DNA from: an uncultured Prevotellaceae bacterium
Lineage (GTDB): Bacteria > Bacteroidota > Bacteroidia > Bacteroidales > Bacteroidaceae
Assembly: GCA_946406555.1 (NCBI GenBank)
Contig: CAMJLB010000018.1
Location: 1 to 34,501 of the forward strand
Reading direction: 5' to 3'
DNA length: 34,501 bases
A model generated the notes under the pieces. That model was given only the letters and a program-made list of their open reading frames with translations. It was not told the DNA's origin and ran no database searches. Positions 24,215 through 33,059 of the stretch are shown one piece after another. The stretch's first letter is position 1; the number at the start of each line of letters is the position of its first letter. The position numbers were made by a program, and so were the translations under genes.

Positions 24215-26479
24215 CTATCTTATTACTTTCTTACCATTATTTATATAGAGTCCCTTGTGGTCTGGTTGTCCTTTCTGCTTGCGACCATCAATCTTGTACC
24301 AGTTACGGGCATTGGCTTTTTCTTTGCCAATGGATGAGATGCCCGTATTGCTCCCCTGCAGCCGGATGGCAAAAAGATTCACCGACTTGTCCTTCTTCAG
24401 TTCGTGCTCGCCAGCCTCAAGCGTTTGCGTATAGGTGCTGCCCGTGCCCGATATCTTCTTATCATCGATCTTGATGCTGGCTATTTCGGTGTCGCCAAAG
24501 TAAAGTGTCATTTCCATGGACGTGGCCAACGTGAACTTAATGCTGGTAGACGATTCCATTTTCAAGCAGGTATCGTAAGTTTGTCCATCGATGGTGGCAA
24601 CGCCTTTGGAATTGGAACCGTTGCCAACCACGGTGAAGAACGAGCTGCTGGGCGTACCGCTCTTATCGAAGGTACAGAAAATAGAGCCTTCAACTGGTGG
24701 CGTGGGAGTATCGCCGCCCGGTTCCACATGCTCTTCCGTCTCGCTGCCAAAAATGCCTAAAAGCTTTGAGGAATAATTGTCTATGAGCTGCTCCAGGGCT
24801 GTATTTACATCGTAGTTGGTATCATCGGTTGTATTGTTGAAGACGAATTGGCAGTCGCCATGGTTCATGCGGCCAGCACCATACTCACCTGTGACGATGG
24901 CAGGCACGTCGGCCGTGGCATCGGGAGTGTATTCGTACATGAGCGAAGCATCGGTATCGAAGTTATTATAGCTGCTGCCACCCGAGAGTGCCTTCACCGC
25001 AGCGGGAACCTGCTCATTGCGCGAACTGGCTTCGTAACAATCGAAACTGGTATTGTTGGCTTGCCAGGTGATGGGTTCGTAGTAACTGCTGCCACCCGTC
25101 TCGGCATAGATATTGCCAAACGACTTGATGATGCCGCCCTCTTCGCCCGAGAAGGTGCCGGAGCCACGAGCATCAGTGCCTTGACCAGAAATCAGCAATG
25201 GGTCGTGGGCATGCCGGAAGTAGTTGTTCTCGGCAAAGCAACTTCCCCCAGAAGTGACTCCCACACCATACTTGGCGTTGCCATCGTAGTAATTGTTGTA
25301 TACATGGACACTCATGGTGCGAATGCGAGGATGACGAGAGTCGGAGTGGTCGAACCAATTATGATGATAGCTGATGTAGTTGGGACCCGATTCGCTCTTC
25401 ATGCCAAACATGTTGCTCTTACCAGTATCCCAGAAATGACAATAGGAAAGAGTTACGTACTTCGAGTCGCTCTTCACGTCGATGGCCCCGTCGCCCTTGG
25501 CGTGGTCGCCCGAGCCGTGTTTTCCGTAAAACACATCGATATGATGAAGCCACACATTCGCATTGTCGGTATCGAGCGATATGCCATCGTCCATGCAACG
25601 CATCACGGCAAAATTGCGGAATTCCAGGCTCTTCGAGTTGCGGCAGAGGAAGCCAAAGCCATGAATATTTGCATCGTCGCCAATGCCTTCAAAGGTAATG
25701 TTCAGTTCGCTGTCGGCTTTACGGCCTTTCACCTGTATGCCTTCTTCTTTGCTGCCAAAGGCATCCATGTCGCTGGCCTTGATGGTACCAATGAAGCGAA
25801 CAGCCAACGGCGTAGTGACATTGCCCTTCTCATAAGCGGCAATAATAGCCTGCAACCCCGTGAATGTGCCCGATGACAGTTTGGCAGTAACAGTTTTTGC
25901 CGTTTTGGCCGTCACATAGATGACTTCGGCATTTGCCTTCAAGGTGCCATCGTCGTTGTAGGCTCCCACCCCTGTCTTATGGTTGAAATGGGCAAAACCA
26001 CTACGGTCGTATGGGCGTACCGTGAGTTTGGGTGTTTCTGTGGCTGCCGAAGTAAGCTCCACCCCTTCTTCGTCTACGGGCACAATGCGTAACTGATAGT
26101 CATCGGCTGGCGAAAGCCCCACCACGTCGGCACGACCATAACTACCATAGTTGCGCACCAACTGGGCATCAATCTGCTGATAGGAAGACTGCCGCCCTCC
26201 TTTCACGTAGACCTTATAGCTCTTCGCATCACCATAAGGGGCAAATCTCACATAGGCAGATTCTAACCACCCTTTGCTTTCAAGCAGCTGCACCTGTCCC
26301 GTCTGCTCGGCATTTACACTATTGGAAGCCGAAGGCTCATTCTGCCTGCCATCGGCATTTCCAGAAAAAATCTCTGTGAGAGGTTGCTGAACGTGAGCCC
26401 TGCTCTCAGCAAAAGCCACCTGAGTACCTGCGGTAAGATAAAGGCACGCAGAAAAGGCTACAAGTAACATCTGTTTCAT
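24215..26479 (-). CDS. Secreted pectate lyase, PL1-type
   Basis: A 754-residue exported enzyme predicted to cleave polygalacturonate by beta-elimination. A signal peptide ends near residue 24 (TQVAFA-ES). A fibronectin-III-like segment (about 60-155) precedes the parallel beta-helix (about 170-530). The helix has PL1 landmarks: VWLHHIDVFYG, DGAIDVKSDSKYVTLSYCHF, ISYHHNWFDHSDSRHPRIR with the catalytic Arg region near residue 380, and VHVYNNYYDG. After a Pro/Thr linker comes a beta-rich, CBM-like domain (about 600-705). The end, WYKIDGRKQKG ... GLYINNGKKVIR, resembles the short C-terminal cassette of exported Prevotella proteins linked to type IX secretion. No SusC/SusD or other pectin genes are nearby. 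No promoter was seen in the 30 bases upstream. Confidence 0.93.
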   Translation of the reverse strand: MKQMLLVAFSACLYLTAGTQVAFAESRAHVQQPLTEIFSGNADGRQNEPSASNSVNAEQTGQVQLLESKGWLESAYVRFAPYGDAKSYKVYVKGGRQSSYQQIDAQLVRNYGSYGRADVVGLSPADDYQLRIVPVDEEGVELTSAATETPKLTVRPYDRSGFAHFNHKTGVGAYNDDGTLKANAEVIYVTAKTAKTVTAKLSSGTFTGLQAIIAAYEKGNVTTPLAVRFIGTIKASDMDAFGSKEEGIQVKGRKADSELNITFEGIGDDANIHGFGFLCRNSKSLEFRNFAVMRCMDDGISLDTDNANVWLHHIDVFYGKHGSGDHAKGDGAIDVKSDSKYVTLSYCHFWDTGKSNMFGMKSESGPNYISYHHNWFDHSDSRHPRIRTMSVHVYNNYYDGNAKYGVGVTSGGSCFAENNYFRHAHDPLLISGQGTDARGSGTFSGEEGGIIKSFGNIYAETGGSSYYEPITWQANNTSFDCYEASSRNEQVPAAVKALSGGSSYNNFDTDASLMYEYTPDATADVPAIVTGEYGAGRMNHGDCQFVFNNTTDDTNYDVNTALEQLIDNYSSKLLGIFGSETEEHVEPGGDTPTPPVEGSIFCTFDKSGTPSSSFFTVVGNGSNSKGVATIDGQTYDTCLKMESSTSIKFTLATSMEMTLYFGDTEIASIKIDDKKISGTGSTYTQTLEAGEHELKKDKSVNLFAIRLQGSNTGISSIGKEKANARNWYKIDGRKQKGQPDHKGLYINNGKKVIR

Positions 26480-26509
26480 AGTTTTTATTATAGTTTGTTT
26501 TCTTAATTC

Positions 26510-28000
26510 CTAACGACTGGCATGGAAGCCTTCCAAATTTTCATACTTTCGAACCATCATGCGCGCATAGACATTGCGCAACCAAAGTGGATGCAGCACT
26601 GTGAAGACCAGGCCAATGCCAATAAGCAGCAGATAGGCCACCGTTTCGCTAAAGAGCAATAAGAATAACGCTACCAGCACAATGGGCAGAAACATGCCGA
26701 CCATTTCGAGCAGCAATTGCAGTCCGTTCTCCATATTGTTCTTTCCGGTCATTTTCTGGTCGAGCGGCAGCGTTTGTTTATTATAGACTGCCAGTTGGAA
26801 CAGGATGAAATAGAGCAAGCCACTGCTCAAGAACATATAGGCCAGCATCATAAGAATCGAGAACTTGCCTGCGAAAACGGCAGGCAGCATCAGCAGAAAC
26901 GGCACGATAAGGACGCCTACATGAAAATAATATTTTGCCTTGAGCAGCGACAGGATATTCTCTCGGTGCACCATCAGCAAATCGATATAATTTCCTTCGG
27001 GACTCATAATCTTAACCAATGTGGTCATGCTGTAGATGCCAAAGCAATAATAGCACCAGAAATTGAGCATCATGAAGCCATTGTACATGTCGCTGAAAGT
27101 GATGATGAGCGAAAGCATGACCACCAGCCCTAAGCTCATGAGCACACGTGAACGTATGGCTTTGTTACGCAGAATGCTCTTCATTTCCAACTTGAGATAT
27201 TCGCCAATCTCGCCGAAACGCTCCAAAAACGTGAACTGCGACACATTCTTCAGCGCAGCCGGAGCTTTCTGCTCATTTGAGACCTCCTCTAAGACGTAGC
27301 GGAACTGCAGCCAACGATTGAACCACACGAAAACAAGGAGGGTCAAGAAGCAAAGCGCCGTTACAAGCCACGATGCACCATTCTCTCCAACGAAATCGAA
27401 TACTTTATCGAACACTTTCCACTTGTCGTCGAAATACATGGGAACAAAATAGAATGCGTATGCCACCACAGGCACCACCCACCACAGCAACGACCGTGCC
27501 ACCAACGTTCTGATAAGCAGATACCACTGACTGTTTATCATCACCAACAGCATGCCACTCAACAGCAAGGCCAGCATGGAAAGAAGCGATGCGCCGCCCG
27601 CCCACACAATGAAGCAATAGGGCAGCAGCATGCACAACCATAGAAAATTGTAGCCACTAAACACCGATGAAATGAGGAAATTCTCGATGACAGCTTTGCG
27701 GGGCATCGGCAACAGCAGATAAGGCTTCACCAGCATGGCCGGAGTCTGCTGAAAAGCAAAACGTATGCCGAAGTCGAGCAGCATCAGCAAGGGCATGATT
27801 ACAAGCAGGAGGCCTGGTGCATCTCCTTCATTGGCAATCACAGAGAACATGACACCAAAAAAGATAAGGTAAATAATCATGAAGCCACCACCGATAACTG
27901 CCATCACCTTGCCCACCATGCTTTGCTCGAAAGCCGGCGACCGCCGAAAACTCAGTTTGTTGTTACGGCGCAAAAGTCGGAAAAGCAGGAGTCGGTTCAT
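26510..28000 (-). CDS. DUF5687-type multi-spanning membrane protein (ABC-permease-like)
   Basis: A 496-residue integral membrane protein with roughly ten to twelve hydrophobic segments and the N-terminus RLLLFRLLRRNNKLSFRRSPAFEQSMVGK. The sequence resembles the Bacteroidota DUF5687 group, whose members look like exporter-type ABC permeases. The usual ATPase partner is not adjacent. The start ATG shares a base with the lolA-like stop (TGATG), so it is translated from the ftsK-lolA transcript. The substrate is unknown, and the family assignment is from memory of its features rather than a search. Confidence 0.75.
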   Translation of the reverse strand: MNRLLLFRLLRRNNKLSFRRSPAFEQSMVGKVMAVIGGGFMIIYLIFFGVMFSVIANEGDAPGLLLVIMPLLMLLDFGIRFAFQQTPAMLVKPYLLLPMPRKAVIENFLISSVFSGYNFLWLCMLLPYCFIVWAGGASLLSMLALLLSGMLLVMINSQWYLLIRTLVARSLLWWVVPVVAYAFYFVPMYFDDKWKVFDKVFDFVGENGASWLVTALCFLTLLVFVWFNRWLQFRYVLEEVSNEQKAPAALKNVSQFTFLERFGEIGEYLKLEMKSILRNKAIRSRVLMSLGLVVMLSLIITFSDMYNGFMMLNFWCYYCFGIYSMTTLVKIMSPEGNYIDLLMVHRENILSLLKAKYYFHVGVLIVPFLLMLPAVFAGKFSILMMLAYMFLSSGLLYFILFQLAVYNKQTLPLDQKMTGKNNMENGLQLLLEMVGMFLPIVLVALFLLLFSETVAYLLLIGIGLVFTVLHPLWLRNVYARMMVRKYENLEGFHASR

Positions 28001-28608
28001 CAGCGCAGGTCAATTACTTCGGCCGTGGGATAATCTTTTGAATTAAAGCGGAACTCGCCATCGGCCAGTTTCGCCTTCTTCAGGTTTGAGATGGTGAACT
28101 TCGTCCATTTTGTGCCTTGAAGCAGCTTCACTTCCAGCGGAGCATAGCTATTCTTGTCGACCACGATGAAAATTTCCTGCACCTTGCGCTTGGCATCGGT
28201 AGCCGTGAGATGCACTTGATAGCCCTGTGCCGAGGAAGTCATCGTGTAGCGATACCCCTTCTTGTACATATTTATGAAATTATAGGGGTTCAGTGTCTGC
28301 AGCTGGCTTTCTGTGGGATTCGATACGTTCACTTCGTCGTTGTTTTTCATGTAGGTCCACTGTGTCTTTCCATCAAACCACATGGTGGCCACATCGGTCT
28401 GAGCCTTAAACATGCGACCCTTCACCGCGATGGTGCCGTCCACATTCCGGTACTGAGCACTTTCCATCGAGAAAGAGGCCTGCACCCCGTTTTTATCGCT
28501 CACTGTAGCGGCACACTTGTCGAGTACCTGCTTTGCCGTCTGGGCACTTACACTGGGGGTACCAAGTGCTGCGACGGCACAAAAAACAAACAAAATCAGT
28601 CGTTTCAT
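28000..28608 (-). CDS. LolA-like outer-membrane lipoprotein carrier protein
   Basis: A 202-residue periplasmic protein with a clear signal peptide (MKRLILFVFCAVAALGTPSVSA, cleavage near 22). The mature part fits the LolA/LppX beta-barrel fold: KQVLDKCAATVSDKNGVQASFSM at the start, MWFDGKTQWTYMKNNDEVNV in the middle and FTISNLKKAKLADGEFRFNSKDYP near the end. LolA carries lipoproteins from the inner membrane to the outer membrane. The ftsK-lolA order seen here recurs in Bacteroidota. It overlaps ftsK by 4 bases (ATGA) and DUF5687 by 1. Confidence 0.9.
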   Translation of the reverse strand: MKRLILFVFCAVAALGTPSVSAQTAKQVLDKCAATVSDKNGVQASFSMESAQYRNVDGTIAVKGRMFKAQTDVATMWFDGKTQWTYMKNNDEVNVSNPTESQLQTLNPYNFINMYKKGYRYTMTSSAQGYQVHLTATDAKRKVQEIFIVVDKNSYAPLEVKLLQGTKWTKFTISNLKKAKLADGEFRFNSKDYPTAEVIDLR

Positions 28609-31085
28609 CGTCTTAATGATGTTAATAATTGTTCGAGACTCAATTCATCTTGTATCAGCACCTCACGCGGCTTCGAGCCATGGGCCTGCCCCACTACGCC
28701 TGCCTTTTCCATCAGGTCCATCAGTCGGCCGGCGCGGTTGTAGCCTATAGAGAATTTGCGCTGAATAAGGCTGGTGGAACCACTGCCACTCTGCACAATA
28801 AGGCGGGCAGCATCTTCAAACATGGGATCAAGGTGGCTCAGGTCTACATCTGAGTTACCTCCCCCCAGTTCATCGATACCAGCATCAACAGCTGGCTCAG
28901 GCAACTCGAAGGGTTCCAAATAGCCTTGCTGAGCAGCAATAAAATTGTTTATATCAACCACTTCCGGCGTATCGACAAAGGCACACTGCACGCGTATGGG
29001 TTCGTTGCCTTGCAGGAAGAGCATGTCGCCCCGGCCAATAAGCTGCTGCGCTCCCATGCGATCGAGAATGGTCTTCGAGTCGATGCCCTGGCTCACCTTG
29101 AATGCTATGCGGGCAGGGAAGTTGGCCTTAATAGTACCAGTAATAATATTCGTGGTAGGACGCTGTGTGGCAATAATCATGTGTATGCCCACGGCACGGG
29201 CTTTTTGTGCAATACGGGCGATAGGCAATTCTATTTCCTTGCCTGCCGTCATAATCAAGTCGCCATACTCATCGATGACCACAACGATATACGGCATGTA
29301 TTTATGCCCACGTTCCGGATTCAGCTTACGGGCAATGAACTTGCGATTGTAGTCTTTGATATTACGTTCGCCTGCAGCCATCAGCAGTTCATAGCGGGCA
29401 TCCATCTCCACACAGAGGCTTTGCAGCGTCCGCACCACTTTCGACGTATCGGTGATAATAGGGTTGCCTGCCTCTTCGGGCAATGCAGCCAGGAAGTGCT
29501 TGTCGATATTACGGTAGATGCTGAATTCCACCATTTTCGGGTCTACGAGCACTATCTTCAACTCAGCAGGGTGTTTCTTATAAAGTAAAGAGGTGAGAAT
29601 GGCATTCAGACCTACCGACTTACCCTGGCCTGTGGCTCCGGCCACAAGCAGGTGGGGCATCTTGGCAAGGTCGAACATAAATACCTCATTGGTAATCGTC
29701 TTACCCATGGCACATGGCAAATCCATCGTGGTATCCTGGAATTTCTTTGAGTTTAGCACCGATTCCATCGAAACGATGTTTGCCTTCGCATTCGGCACCT
29801 CAATACCGATGGTGCCCTTGCCTGGAATAGGAGCAATGATACGTATGCCCAAAGCCTTAAGGCTCAAGGCGATGTCATCCTCAAGTGTACGGATTTTCGA
29901 GATGCGTACGCCTTGGGCAGGCGTAATCTCGTAGAGTGTGATGGTTGGGCCAACCGTGGCCTTAATCGAGGTAATCTCGATGCCGAAGTTACGCAGCACT
30001 TCAACGATACGGTTTTTATTGGCCGTTTGCTCGGCCATGTCTATATAGGGCTTGCCATCGGTCTCATATTTCTGAAGAAGGTCAAGCGTAGGATAATGGT
30101 AATTATCCAAATCGCGCTTGGGGTCATATGGCTCCAGTTCGTTCACTTGAGCATCAATCAAGCTACCATCAGCGGCCTCTTCTTCATGAGCCACCTCTAT
30201 CTCTATGTCCACATCGCTATCACTGGGCTTTCCCTGCTCCAGATGGTCATCAAAAACAGGAAATACGTCATCTACCTCTTGCTTCTCCGGCTTCTCGGTC
30301 CCGTCCAGTGGCTGATGCTCGAACTCAACGGTCTCTGTGATGGGATCATCAAACACTTCCGGGTCTTCCAACGGCACGATTTGCGTCTCATAGCTGTCTG
30401 CCGGCTCTACCTGCTGCTTCGAAGTGTCTATCACATTGAACTTTATCTTCTTCAGGAATTTCGATGGATTCAGCATTTTCCGAATAAAATAGATGGTTTC
30501 GGTGCTGACGTAAGTGAGAAATGCCAGTGCCACCAACGCCAGGATAGCCGTCAAACCAGGAGCACCGACAAAGCCTTCTATCCACTGACAGACAGCCAGT
30601 CCATGGTCGCCTCCTGGACAAAAATGGCTGTCACCAAACAAAGGCGTGACAAATTTCGCAAAGGTCACCGACAGCCAGACCATCAGCACAGCCATCACCA
30701 AGAACCATTTCCAAAGGTTAGCCCGATAGGCCTTCATCAAATGAAGTGACAGCAGGAACAAGAATGCGGGAATAAGAAATGCCGGCAAGCCAAAGCACTG
30801 CTTCACGAAGAAATAGGCAGTGAATGCACCAATAGAACCGCAATAATTGCCGAACTTGCGGTCCTCATTGTTCAATTCACCCTCACGCAAATTTTCTATC
30901 AGGCTCTGATCGGCCTGTCCCGTTGTGAAAAACGAGATAAACGACAAGACGAAATAGAAGGCCAGCGCAAAAAGCAACAGGCCTATGAAGAAATTAAGCT
31001 TCTCGTTGTAAAATATATTTCGCATGCCTATAGACTCTGCAAAAGAAGGCCGGACTTCGGCCTGTTTCTTCTTCTTTTTTACCAT
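28605..31085 (-). CDS. ftsK: DNA translocase FtsK/SpoIIIE family
   Basis: FtsK pumps chromosomal DNA through the division septum and helps dimer resolution. I use the ATG at 31085 (826 residues, MVKKKKKQAEVRPSF), because the longer reading frame to 31223 runs through the promoter at 31116-31123. Four N-terminal membrane segments (within about 28-225) are followed by an acidic linker (about 235-345). The alpha/beta motor has Walker A GATGQGKS near residue 480 and Walker B VVVIDEYGDL. The C-terminal gamma winged helix (about 750-815, QRKFSIGYNRAGRLMDLMEKAGVV) reads KOPS-type DNA motifs. It is the first gene of a three-gene operon joined by stop/start overlaps. Confidence 0.97.
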   Translation of the reverse strand: MVKKKKKQAEVRPSFAESIGMRNIFYNEKLNFFIGLLLFALAFYFVLSFISFFTTGQADQSLIENLREGELNNEDRKFGNYCGSIGAFTAYFFVKQCFGLPAFLIPAFLFLLSLHLMKAYRANLWKWFLVMAVLMVWLSVTFAKFVTPLFGDSHFCPGGDHGLAVCQWIEGFVGAPGLTAILALVALAFLTYVSTETIYFIRKMLNPSKFLKKIKFNVIDTSKQQVEPADSYETQIVPLEDPEVFDDPITETVEFEHQPLDGTEKPEKQEVDDVFPVFDDHLEQGKPSDSDVDIEIEVAHEEEAADGSLIDAQVNELEPYDPKRDLDNYHYPTLDLLQKYETDGKPYIDMAEQTANKNRIVEVLRNFGIEITSIKATVGPTITLYEITPAQGVRISKIRTLEDDIALSLKALGIRIIAPIPGKGTIGIEVPNAKANIVSMESVLNSKKFQDTTMDLPCAMGKTITNEVFMFDLAKMPHLLVAGATGQGKSVGLNAILTSLLYKKHPAELKIVLVDPKMVEFSIYRNIDKHFLAALPEEAGNPIITDTSKVVRTLQSLCVEMDARYELLMAAGERNIKDYNRKFIARKLNPERGHKYMPYIVVVIDEYGDLIMTAGKEIELPIARIAQKARAVGIHMIIATQRPTTNIITGTIKANFPARIAFKVSQGIDSKTILDRMGAQQLIGRGDMLFLQGNEPIRVQCAFVDTPEVVDINNFIAAQQGYLEPFELPEPAVDAGIDELGGGNSDVDLSHLDPMFEDAARLIVQSGSGSTSLIQRKFSIGYNRAGRLMDLMEKAGVVGQAHGSKPREVLIQDELSLEQLLTSLRR

Positions 31086-31115
31086 ATTTAATTCATGTTT
31101 ATTGCGAATTCCGTG

Positions 31116-31123
31116 CAAAAGTA
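31116..31123 (-). promoter_or_regulatory. Predicted ftsK promoter (-7 element)
   Basis: The minus strand reads TACTTTTG from 31123 to 31116, an exact TAnnTTTG match 31 bases upstream of the chosen ftsK start. This supports that start over the longer reading frame. Confidence 0.6.
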
Positions 31124-31197
31124 AGAAATATTTACGAAATAAGTGACATGCAAATAACTTTTTTTCTCTTCTCGGGTAATAATTATGAATTATTTTG

Positions 31198-31205
31198 TAT
31201 TTTTG
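31198..31205 (+). promoter_or_regulatory. Predicted promoter of the exonuclease-rlmI-tilS run (-7 element)
   Basis: TATTTTTG is an exact TAnnTTTG match 20 bases before the ATG at 31226, divergent from the ftsK promoter. Confidence 0.58.
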
Positions 31206-31225
31206 CACTTTGAAAAACGACAACC

Positions 31226-31876
31226 ATGACTAAGACGCTTTACAGCAAATATCCAAAAGAGCTGATTTCATCGCTTCCCGTAGTTTCGTTTCCCGGCCGT
31301 ATCATCGTCATACTGTCGGCAGGCGAAACAGAAAAAGCCGTCAGCTACCTTCTCTCGAAACCTATCTTAGGGGTCGATACGGAGACGCGCCCCTCCTTCA
31401 AACGCGGATTCCAATACAAAGTGGCCCTGCTTCAGGTTTCCACCGAGGATGTCTGTTTCCTTTTCCGTTTGAACTACACTGGCCTCTCCCCTGCACTCAT
31501 ACGCCTGCTTGAAGACACGACAGTGCCCAAGATCGGCATTTCATGGCACGACGACCTCAATGGACTGTCGAAGCTTGCCAGTTTCAAGCCCGGCTATTTC
31601 ATCGACCTGCAAAAACATGTGCAAGAGATAGGCATCGAAGACATGAGCCTGCAGAAGCTCTATGCCAACATGCTAGGACAGAAAATAAGCAAGAAAATGC
31701 AGCTGAGCAACTGGGAACGCGACGTGCTCGACGACAAGCAGAAACTGTATGCTGCCACCGACGCATGGGCCTGCATAAAACTCTACCACGAACTGCAACA
31801 TCTGGTACAGACTAAAGACTACGAATTAATATTACCACCCAAAAAAGATGAAACAGATATACCTGAAAAAAGGTAA
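31226..31876 (+). CDS. RNase D-like 3'-5' exonuclease (DEDDy)
   Basis: A 216-residue single-domain exonuclease of the DnaQ/DEDDy superfamily. Visible motifs are ExoI GVDTETRPSF (Asp and Glu), ExoII GISWHDDLNGL (Asp) and ExoIII YAATDAWACIKLY (Tyr and Asp), giving a complete DEDDy set for two-metal catalysis. It lacks the HRDC domains of full-length RNase D, and it lacks a polymerase. This matches the stand-alone '3'-5' exonuclease domain-containing protein' common in Bacteroidota. The substrate (RNA or DNA) is not settled by sequence. Its end overlaps the RlmI gene by 29 bases, and the neighbours are RNA-modification genes, which favours RNA maturation. Confidence 0.92.
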   Translation: MTKTLYSKYPKELISSLPVVSFPGRIIVILSAGETEKAVSYLLSKPILGVDTETRPSFKRGFQYKVALLQVSTEDVCFLFRLNYTGLSPALIRLLEDTTVPKIGISWHDDLNGLSKLASFKPGYFIDLQKHVQEIGIEDMSLQKLYANMLGQKISKKMQLSNWERDVLDDKQKLYAATDAWACIKLYHELQHLVQTKDYELILPPKKDETDIPEKR

Positions 31877-33017
31877 AGAAGAAGCCTGCATGCGCTTCCA
31901 TCCCTGGATTTTCTCCGGAGCCATCCACCACGCCGACCCCGACATGAGCGAAGGCGAAGTTGTAAGGGTGCTAAATGCCCAAGGAGAGTTTATTGCCATA
32001 GGCCATTACCAGCAAGGTTCCATCGCCGTGCGCATTCTCTCCTTCTCTGACATGGAAATCGACCAAAAATTCTGGCAAGACAGCCTGCGTGCTGCATTGC
32101 AAGTACGCATAGCCGCAGGCTTGGCAGACCAGCCCGACAACGACACTTATCGTTTGGTGCACGGTGAAGGTGACAACCTACCAGGGCTTATCGTCGATGT
32201 ATATGGCAAGACTGCCGTGGTACAGGCTCATAGCATTGGGATGCACCTTGAGCGACATGCTATCGCCCAAGCGCTTTCCACAGTAATGGGCAACAGAACA
32301 GAACATATATATTATAAGAGCGAGGCCACCCTACCTTTCATGGAACCCAAGAACGGATTTCTGCTTGGCGGCAGTGAGCAGAACACTGCGCGCGAAAACG
32401 GCTTGCTGTTCCACGTAGACTGGCTTCACGGACAAAAGACAGGATTCTTCGTCGACCAGCGCGACAACCGCTCACTCGTAGAACACCTTTCACATGGCAA
32501 ACGGGTCCTCAACATGTTCTGCTATACGGGGGGCTTCTCGGTCTACGCCATGCGAGGTGGAGCGCAGCTGGTGCATTCTGTCGACAGTTCTGCAAAGGCT
32601 ATCGAGCTTACGAAGGCGAATGTCGAGATGAACTTCCCCGGCGACGCGCGGCATGAAGCCTATTGCGAAGATGCTTTCAAGTTTCTCGAATCAGCACCCG
32701 GAAGCTACGACCTTATCATTCTCGACCCGCCAGCCTTCGCAAAGCATCGCGGGGCCCTGCACAATGCCTTGAAAGGGTATACGCGCCTGAACATGAAAGC
32801 ACTTGAGATGATTCCTTCCGGGGGCTTACTATTCACTTTCTCCTGTTCACAGGTAGTCACCAAAGAAAACTTTCGCAATGCCGTTTTCACTGCCGCAGCA
32901 CAAGCCAAGCGCAAAGTGCGCATTCTCTATCAACTGCACCAACCCGCCGACCATCCCATCAATATCTATCATCCCGAAGGCGAATACCTAAAAGGGCTCG
33001 TTCTTTATGTAGAATAA
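31848..33017 (+). CDS. rlmI: RlmI-type class I SAM-dependent rRNA (cytosine-C5) methyltransferase
   Basis: The 389-residue protein has an N-terminal PUA domain (about 1-75, KKGKEEACMRFHPWIFSGAI), a central EEHEE-like domain and a C-terminal Rossmann methyltransferase. The SAM site is VLNMFCYTGGFSVYA, motif IV is ILDPPAFAK and motif VI is FTFSCSQVV, with the catalytic Cys of RNA m5C enzymes. Length and domain order match E. coli RlmI (396 residues), which makes m5C1962 in 23S rRNA. Paralogous RlmK/L activity cannot be excluded. The start lies inside the exonuclease gene in another frame. Confidence 0.9.
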   Translation: MKQIYLKKGKEEACMRFHPWIFSGAIHHADPDMSEGEVVRVLNAQGEFIAIGHYQQGSIAVRILSFSDMEIDQKFWQDSLRAALQVRIAAGLADQPDNDTYRLVHGEGDNLPGLIVDVYGKTAVVQAHSIGMHLERHAIAQALSTVMGNRTEHIYYKSEATLPFMEPKNGFLLGGSEQNTARENGLLFHVDWLHGQKTGFFVDQRDNRSLVEHLSHGKRVLNMFCYTGGFSVYAMRGGAQLVHSVDSSAKAIELTKANVEMNFPGDARHEAYCEDAFKFLESAPGSYDLIILDPPAFAKHRGALHNALKGYTRLNMKALEMIPSGGLLFTFSCSQVVTKENFRNAVFTAAAQAKRKVRILYQLHQPADHPINIYHPEGEYLKGLVLYVE

Positions 33018-33059
33018 AGAAAACGGCCTTGAAGATGGTAGAAAATAAGGAAAAGAAGC

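Noticed and set aside
31086..31223. 46-residue N-terminal extension of FtsK
   Set aside because: It runs through the predicted ftsK promoter and into the divergent promoter region; the ATG at 31085 gives a typical FtsK start.
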